DNA from: an uncultured Pontibacter sp.
GTDB taxonomy: Bacteria; Bacteroidota; Bacteroidia; Cytophagales; Hymenobacteraceae
Length of the DNA stretch: 64,000 nucleotides
Assembly: GCF_947499215.1 (NCBI RefSeq)
Contig: NZ_CANMNI010000001.1
Coordinates: 1,240,001-1,304,000 of the forward strand
Direction: 5' to 3'
The stretch's first letter is position 1, and every line of letters starts with the position of its first letter. Shown piece by piece: positions 57,903-64,000 of the stretch. The position numbers and the translations under genes are program-made. The notes beneath the pieces were generated by a model. That model was not told where the DNA came from, searched no databases, and saw only the letters and a list, made by a program, of their open reading frames with translations.

Positions 57903-59831
57903 TTACTGCACCATAGAATCCAATTCTTCAAACCTTGAGTTTTTGCTTTTAAACTCGGGTACGATCACTTTCATCTTCTTCACAACATCTGTTTCGTCGC
58001 CTTCTTTATTCAGTGCGATCAATTCGCTGATGCTGGCGTCTACTTTATTGTAGGTGTACTCCCGCACTTTTGATATTTTGATTTTGTCGTGATGGGTCGG
58101 AATTGTCAGTTCTTCATGGTTCAGGAGCTCTTCGTAGAGTTTCTCTCCCGGACGGAGACCGGAGAACACGATCTCGATATCGTTCGAGGTAAGGCCGGCC
58201 AGCTTGATCATCTTGCGAGCCAGATCCACGATCTTAACAGGCTGCCCCATATCGAACACGAAGATCTCACCGCCTTTGCCCATCGTGCCGGCTTCAAGCA
58301 CCAGCTGTACCGCCTCCGGTATAGTCATGAAGTAGCGGGTAATGTCAGGGTGCGTTACCGTGATCGGCCCACCTTTTTCGATTTGAGAGCGGAAACGTGG
58401 AATCACGGAGCCATTAGAGCCCAACACATTGCCGAAGCGTGTCGTGATAAAACGCGTCTGCTGCAGCGCTGTACCCTTCACATCATCCTGCATGGCAGGC
58501 TGGCTAATGTTGTTGAGCGATTGAATATAGATCTCGGCAATGCGCTTAGATGCCCCCATGATGTTGGTAGGATTCACTGCCTTGTCCGTCGAGATCATCA
58601 CAAACTTCTCCACGTCAAAGGTCATGGAAAGGTCCGCCAGATTCTTAGTACCCATTACGTTGGTGAGGATCGCCTCCGATGGATTGTTTTCCATCATCGG
58701 CACATGCTTGTAAGCGGCGGCATGGTACACCATCTGCGGGTTGTACTCTTTGAACAGCGCATACATGCGGTTGAAGTTTTGGATATCCGCAATGCACAGT
58801 TTCAGGCAGGCTTCTGGGTATGCTTCTTCCATTTCGAGTTGCAGATCATGCAGCGGGGACTCGGCCTGATCGCAGATAATCACCATCTCCGGTTTGTAAG
58901 AGAGTACTTGACGCACAATCTCAGATCCGATAGAACCGGCACCACCCGTAATCAGGATACGCTTCCCTGCAAGGTCTGCTGATACCTTGTCATTCTCAAT
59001 CACAATTTGCGGACGCTGCAGCAGGTCCTCAATGCGTAGGTCCTGAATCTGGCTCATGCGGAGATGGCCTGACATCCACTGTTCGGTAGGCGGTACAGTC
59101 ACCACCTTTATACCCAGTTCGACGCACTTCTCAATAGCGGTTTTTCGGGCCTCTGACTTGAGGTCCTCACTTAAGATTACCAGCTTATGGATGTGAAGTT
59201 TCTGCTGTAGTTTCTCGATGTCTTTTATGTGGTATACCCGCTTCTGCTGAATGTGCTTGTCTACCTTATTCGGGTTGTCATCCACAAAGCCAGCAATAGA
59301 GAAACGGCCGGCATTGCTCACTTCTAGGGCCTGCTTTACGAGAATAGCAAAGCTATCGGCCCCGTAGATCAGCACGGTTTCTTTATCGCCACTGGTACCT
59401 CGCTTTATGAAGTAGAATAGCGCTTTGGCGCCTATACGCATCATGATGAGAATAGAAGAGCTAATAAAGAAATTGACCAGCAACACCACATAGATGTTGA
59501 CAGAATCGATGTTAAGCTCTGGGGAAATCCAGAAACCGATAATAGCTGCGTAACTTAAGCTCGCGACCAGTACGGCTGTGAAGATGCGGTAGATATCGTC
59601 TGTGCTTGAATAGCGGATAAGACCGGTATGAATGCGCATAAAATAAAACACGCTCACCGACACCACAAAGTAAATACCTACATAAACAAAGAAGTGTCCG
59701 CGCAGAATGGTTTCAAAATCGAACTGGCGGATGATGAAGAATGACAAGGCAAAAGACCACGTCGTGATGACTTGGTCTATTATCAAGATGATCCATTTCG
59801 GTAAAGCCTTGTTCTGTAAAAATGTTTTCAT
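57903..59831 (-). CDS. Membrane nucleotide-sugar 4,6-dehydratase (PglF/CapD type)
   Basis: A 642-residue protein. Residues 1-130 have four membrane helices; a CoA-binding-like Rossmann domain follows (ETVLIYGADSFAILVKQAL). From about residue 290 is the short-chain dehydrogenase core (KRILITGGAGSIGSEIVRQ, then MISTDKAVNPTNIMGASKR, the PglF active region). The C-terminal SGLRPGEKLYEELL is also typical. It probably makes the UDP-4-keto-6-deoxy-GlcNAc needed for bacillosamine-type sugars. Last gene of the cluster on this strand. A TATCTTTG box lies about 200 bases upstream. Confidence 0.9.
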   Translation of the reverse strand: MKTFLQNKALPKWIILIIDQVITTWSFALSFFIIRQFDFETILRGHFFVYVGIYFVVSVSVFYFMRIHTGLIRYSSTDDIYRIFTAVLVASLSYAAIIGFWISPELNIDSVNIYVVLLVNFFISSSILIMMRIGAKALFYFIKRGTSGDKETVLIYGADSFAILVKQALEVSNAGRFSIAGFVDDNPNKVDKHIQQKRVYHIKDIEKLQQKLHIHKLVILSEDLKSEARKTAIEKCVELGIKVVTVPPTEQWMSGHLRMSQIQDLRIEDLLQRPQIVIENDKVSADLAGKRILITGGAGSIGSEIVRQVLSYKPEMVIICDQAESPLHDLQLEMEEAYPEACLKLCIADIQNFNRMYALFKEYNPQMVYHAAAYKHVPMMENNPSEAILTNVMGTKNLADLSMTFDVEKFVMISTDKAVNPTNIMGASKRIAEIYIQSLNNISQPAMQDDVKGTALQQTRFITTRFGNVLGSNGSVIPRFRSQIEKGGPITVTHPDITRYFMTIPEAVQLVLEAGTMGKGGEIFVFDMGQPVKIVDLARKMIKLAGLTSNDIEIVFSGLRPGEKLYEELLNHEELTIPTHHDKIKISKVREYTYNKVDASISELIALNKEGDETDVVKKMKVIVPEFKSKNSRFEELDSMVQ

Positions 59832-60044
59832 ATAACTGATTAGGGGTCAGATAGCGAAGTTTTTTACCTTACGGCCCTTTCAAAGAATCCGTTTTAGTCT
59901 AACTAATTAATGCTAATATCCAGCAAAACCCGCTCACACGCAATGTTAGCAAATACCTCACGTGCCGAACATTTTACCCAGCACTTAAGAACGTTTACTA
60001 AATAAAATAGTTCACTGACTAATCTAAAAGGCATTTTTAGCGTC

Positions 60045-60052
60045 CAAAGATA
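60045..60052 (-). promoter_or_regulatory. Putative internal -7 box before the pglF-like gene
   Basis: The minus strand reads TATCTTTG in the 233-base gap between the aminotransferase and the dehydratase genes, implying a leader of about 200 bases. The gap holds no gene and no -33 TTG at normal spacing. Confidence 0.4.
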
Positions 60053-60064
60053 CGCATAAATATC

Positions 60065-61188
<1,124 letters not shown>

Positions 61189-61192
<4 letters not shown>

Positions 61193-61794
61193 ATCTTATT
61201 TTGGTCGTCTTTTATGATTCGGGCCGGATTACCCACAGCCGTCACCCCATCGGGTATGTCGCGTATCACTACCGTGCCGGCTCCTATTTTGCACCACTTA
61301 CCTATTTTCAAATTTGGAATAACCACAGCGCCAGCCCCTATGTGCGTTCCCTCCCCTACTTGCACATTTCCGCTGAGCACAGCCCCGGGCGAAATATGCG
61401 CAAAATCTCCCACTATACAATCGTGGTCAATACTGGCTCCTGTGTTAACGATGGCATGCCGCCCAATATTGGCACTGGCTTGGATAATTGCCCCTTGCAT
61501 TACCACTGTGCCTTCAGCTATAGAAGCTGAGGGAGAAATGATCGCACTGGGATGGATCCCTGTGCCGTACGTAAGCTGTAGTTGATGGGTTATTCGGCGG
61601 CGAATGGCATTATCACCGATGCTAATGATTAAAGGTTCGCTTAGCTTCTGCCCTTTAAAAGGTCCTTTAGCAGGTATACCACTCACCTCTTTTATAGCAG
61701 GGTTATCGTCGAATACACCGCTCACCGCCACACCCGCCGCTTGCAGGATGTCGATGATCACTTTGGCATGTCCGCTCGCGCCGTATAGGTGCAT
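61189..61794 (-). CDS. Sugar O/N-acetyltransferase (PglD type)
   Basis: A 201-residue acyltransferase of the PglD/NeuD group. The N-terminal LYGASGHAKVIIDILQAAG binds the UDP sugar; the C-terminal half is a left-handed beta-helix of hexapeptide repeats (GTVVMQGAIIQASANIGRHA, IVNTGASIDHDCIVGDFAH, GTHIGAGAVVIPNLKIGK). The catalytic His is in IDHDCIVGDFAHISPG. It would acetylate the amino sugar made by the next gene product. It shares a four-base overlap with the aminotransferase gene. Confidence 0.92.
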
Positions 61795-62112
61795 GATTGG
61801 TTTTTAGGGCTAGGGTGTAGGTACAAAAATAGGAGGAATTTTGGAAAATTCCCTGTCTTCTTTTTAGCCTTATGCTTTTCCAAGGGCTTCAACGCTCTTC
61901 TCTAGAATTCCAACCACCCCTAGCCCCTCCTTGTCTAAGGCGGGGGATTTTTCTTACTCCTATCTGTTTTCTCGGCAATAGCTGAGGTAATTTAGATATG
62001 AACAACCACCAGAAACTATAAAACTAGTGCATTGCTTTGGCAAAAGCAGGTTCCCCGCCTTAGACAAGGCGGGGCTAGGGGTGGTTGGATACGCCTAGCT
62101 CATGACTCATAG
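61795..62112. repeat. Intergenic region with an inverted pair of family B repeats
   Basis: No gene in 318 bases inside the pgl-like cluster. Two family B copies face each other: 61912-61945 (CCACCCCTAGCCCCTCCTTG, TCTAAGGCGGGG) and its inverse at 62053-62087, about 110 bases apart. Each copy also folds on its own (CCCCGCCTTAGACAAGGCGGGG in the second). Confidence 0.7.
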
Positions 62113-62748
62113 TTACTTAGATGCTTCATGCTGTGGATGAGGTGTCCCCTTAAACCTATCCATCGTCACAGAACCCTCCGCGCTAATACCTTCCGATTTA
62201 AAAACTTTCAAAATCGTAAGAAAAATGATCTTCACATCCAGCAAAAAGGAGATGTTGTCCACATACCACACATCATACTGAAACTTCTGCTCCCAGCTGA
62301 TGGCGTTGCGGCCGTTGACTTGGGCCCAGCCGGTAATGCCGGGACGTACTTCGTGGCGGCGGCGCTGTACCTCATTGTAGAGTGGTAGATACTCCACCAG
62401 CAGAGGGCGAGGTCCGATCAGTGACATATCTCCTTTTATTACGTTGAGCAGCTGCGGAACTTCGTCCAAGGAAGTTTTGCGGACAAAAGCGCCTATTGGC
62501 GTCAGGCGCTCTGCGTCGGAGAGCAGTTCTCCGTTTACATCGCGCTTATCGTTCATTGTTTTGTATTTGATCACCTTAAAGATATGACCATGCTTACCGG
62601 GACGTGGCTGCAGAAAGAAGGGCTTGCCATTGTTGGCAATAGCCAGCAGTAGCGTTACGACCAAGAAAACCGGCAGCAACACGATAAAGGCACTTAGGCT
62701 AAGCACAAAATCGATCAGGCGTTTGAAAAAACGGCTATATAAGGTCAT
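62113..62748 (-). CDS. Undecaprenyl-phosphate phosphoglycosyl transferase (PglC type)
   Basis: A 211-residue small monotopic phosphoglycosyl transferase. One N-terminal membrane hairpin ([20 protein letters not shown]) precedes the catalytic core: [43 protein letters not shown] (with the Asp-Glu pair) and [22 protein letters not shown], each written here in parts. It would transfer a sugar phosphate from a UDP sugar to undecaprenyl phosphate at the inner membrane. Its start overlaps the glycosyltransferase gene by 14 bases. Confidence 0.93.
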   Translation of the reverse strand: MTLYSRFFKRLIDFVLSLSAFIVLLPVFLVVTLLLAIANNGKPFFLQPRPGKHGHIFKVIKYKTMNDKRDVNGELLSDAERLTPIGAFVRKTSLDEVPQLLNVIKGDMSLIGPRPLLVEYLPLYNEVQRRRHEVRPGITGWAQVNGRNAISWEQKFQYDVWYVDNISFLLDVKIIFLTILKVFKSEGISAEGSVTMDRFKGTPHPQHEASK

Positions 62749-63904
62749 GTTGCTTTAAGTGGTCTCTGTATTCCTGTAATAAAAGTTCCCAGAAATGAGT
62801 TTGTTCGTAGCGATCTACAATCATGCGCCTCGCTTGGGACTGCATGTAGGCAAAGCTTTCCTGATCTGTGACAAAGGACCGCATCGCTTTATGAAGTGCT
62901 TTCATGGATTTCGGTGGCACAATAAGGCCGTTCTCACCATGTTTGATGATCTCGTTGCAGCCATTAATATCTGTCACAATACTGGGCAAATGGAAACAGC
63001 CTGCCTGCATTGGCACATTGGGAAAGCCTTCGCGGTATGAAGGGAAGGCTAAGGCGTTGCTAATGGCGAGGTATGGGCGCACATCATGCTGAAATCCTAC
63101 TGAAAGAATTGAAGTATTATGCTCGATCTCCTGCAGAATGGCATTATCAATAGGATCCAAGTCCTGCTCAAATGGCCCGACTAGCAGAAGTTTCACCTGC
63201 GGCTGTTCTGATTGCAATTTCTTAAAAGCAGTAACCAGTTCCTGTATGCCCTTGTCTTTCACTAAGCGTCCAATAAAGACAAAAACAAAATTAGCAGGTG
63301 CTATACCTAACTGCGACTTCAACTCCTGTAGCTCAGCTTCGTCTAACTGTTCTCTACTAAAAAAAGAGGCATTGATGCCATTACTGCTGCCATTGCCGAT
63401 CACCTTTACCTTATCGGGTCCGCAAAACCTGCTCTTAAGTATAAAATTTTTCAGCACAGTGGAGTTAGGGTATACCTTAGTGGCGCAGGAATAGGTTAGC
63501 TTTTCCACCGATTCCAGCACTTGGCGCGTCTTCCCCTGTGTTTCCATGAGTGGTAAACCCGCCACGGTATGCAAACGAACTGGTACACCCGCCAGTTTAG
63601 CGCCTAGCATCCCAATGATGCCAGCCTTTGGTGTATGGGAATGAACGATAGCCGGTTTATGCTTTTTGCAAAGTCTATAGAATTGCCACAATGCCTTTAG
63701 GTCCTGCACCGGCGTAATCTTGCGGGTCATCCCGATCTCGATGAGCGGTGACTCCTGCTCTTCCACTACCGCTTTCGACTCTGGACCGGTAGCCGATACC
63801 ATCACCGGTTCAAAACCCTTTGAGCGCATATAAGGCAGCTGGCCTGTGATGAGCTTTTGCAGGGAGAGTGGTACCGTGGTGATGCGGATGAGAACTGGGG
63901 GCAT
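62735..63904 (-). CDS. Glycosyltransferase family 4 (PglA-like)
   Basis: A GT-B glycosyltransferase of 389 residues; the start at 63904 ([19 protein letters not shown]) is chosen over the open frame to 63967, which lacks similarity. [39 protein letters not shown], and the donor-site [20 protein letters not shown] are typical of PglA/WbpH-type enzymes. It likely adds the second sugar onto the lipid-linked sugar made by the PglC-like enzyme. It is the first gene of the cluster in reading order; a TACCTTTG box lies 24 bases upstream. Bases beyond 63936 hold nothing further. Confidence 0.9.
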   Translation of the reverse strand: MPPVLIRITTVPLSLQKLITGQLPYMRSKGFEPVMVSATGPESKAVVEEQESPLIEIGMTRKITPVQDLKALWQFYRLCKKHKPAIVHSHTPKAGIIGMLGAKLAGVPVRLHTVAGLPLMETQGKTRQVLESVEKLTYSCATKVYPNSTVLKNFILKSRFCGPDKVKVIGNGSSNGINASFFSREQLDEAELQELKSQLGIAPANFVFVFIGRLVKDKGIQELVTAFKKLQSEQPQVKLLLVGPFEQDLDPIDNAILQEIEHNTSILSVGFQHDVRPYLAISNALAFPSYREGFPNVPMQAGCFHLPSIVTDINGCNEIIKHGENGLIVPPKSMKALHKAMRSFVTDQESFAYMQSQARRMIVDRYEQTHFWELLLQEYRDHLKQHDLI

Positions 63905-63928
63905 TCGATTTAAATTTGTTTTCAGTTG

Positions 63929-63936
63929 CAAAGGTA
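63929..63936 (-). promoter_or_regulatory. Putative -7 box of the pgl-like cluster
   Basis: The minus strand reads TACCTTTG, matching TAnnTTTG, 24 bases before the ATG at 63904. Confidence 0.45.
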
Positions 63937-64000
63937 AGGTTATTTTACAACCCTGACATATACTCATAAATCTCCAACATACTCATACTTTGCATGCCGT

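Noticed and set aside
58089-58982. 297-residue antisense frame over the pglF-like gene
   Set aside because: His-rich shadow of the dehydratase domain.

Overview
The window looks like chromosome of an aerobic member of the Bacteroidota, most likely of the Hymenobacteraceae/Cytophagales type (Pontibacter-like). This is inferred from a SusC/SusD pair, TonB C-terminal domain proteins, Bacteroidota-style promoters (a TAnnTTTG -7 box), DUF4846, DUF2490 and DUF3267 proteins, a Mrp plus NifU pair, and family members typical of that phylum. I see no rRNA, tRNA, CRISPR array, prophage or integrative element. Almost all genes are intact housekeeping or envelope genes, and the intergenic spaces carry several families of dispersed palindromic repeats.

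Layout. 0-6.5 kb: purK-purE (minus), two marC-type membrane genes around an unknown membrane gene, hemE and a porin-like barrel. 6.6-12.5 kb: a minus-strand operon of an aspartate-type aminotransferase, a heptose-7-phosphate kinase and two tandem TrkH/KtrB potassium channels. 12.5-20.5 kb: a repeat-rich spacer, recR, clpS, an unknown helical protein, an endonuclease/exonuclease/phosphatase protein, a large propeller-amidohydrolase and a DUF4846 lipoprotein. 20.5-30 kb: a serine hydrolase, a DsbA-like protein, a TerB-like protein, a MarR regulator divergent from a fused aminotransferase-GRAS methyltransferase, a Nudix hydrolase, two glycosyltransferases and a histidine phosphatase. 30-35 kb: susD and susC. 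35-39 kb: a BlaI repressor, an M56 peptidase-TonB protein, a three-domain TonB_C protein and a small secreted protein. 39-49 kb: surE, lipoproteins, DoxX, an M14 peptidase, a cytochrome c-sugar dehydrogenase, an M19 dipeptidase and an ABC transporter. 49-57 kb: ribBA, dnaG, a REP-associated transposase among REP palindromes, mrp, nifU and fumarylacetoacetase. 57-64 kb: a frameshifted DUF559 nuclease gene between inverted repeats, then a five-gene pglA-C-D-E-F-like sugar cluster read on the minus strand.

The most unusual items are these. First, a PLP aminotransferase fused to a GRAS-domain methyltransferase that keeps its SAM-binding motif. Second, two repeat and nuclease/transposase associations: a REP palindrome sits in frame inside its own RAYT transposase gene, and a Vsr-like DUF559 gene broken by a 17-bp duplication is bracketed by near-identical 27-bp inverted repeats of a second dispersed family. 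Third, the heptamer AGGTATA/TATACCT is strongly over-represented (core GGTATACC), in coding and non-coding DNA on both strands, but absent from the susCD region. A high-GC patch inside the pglE-like gene also stands out.
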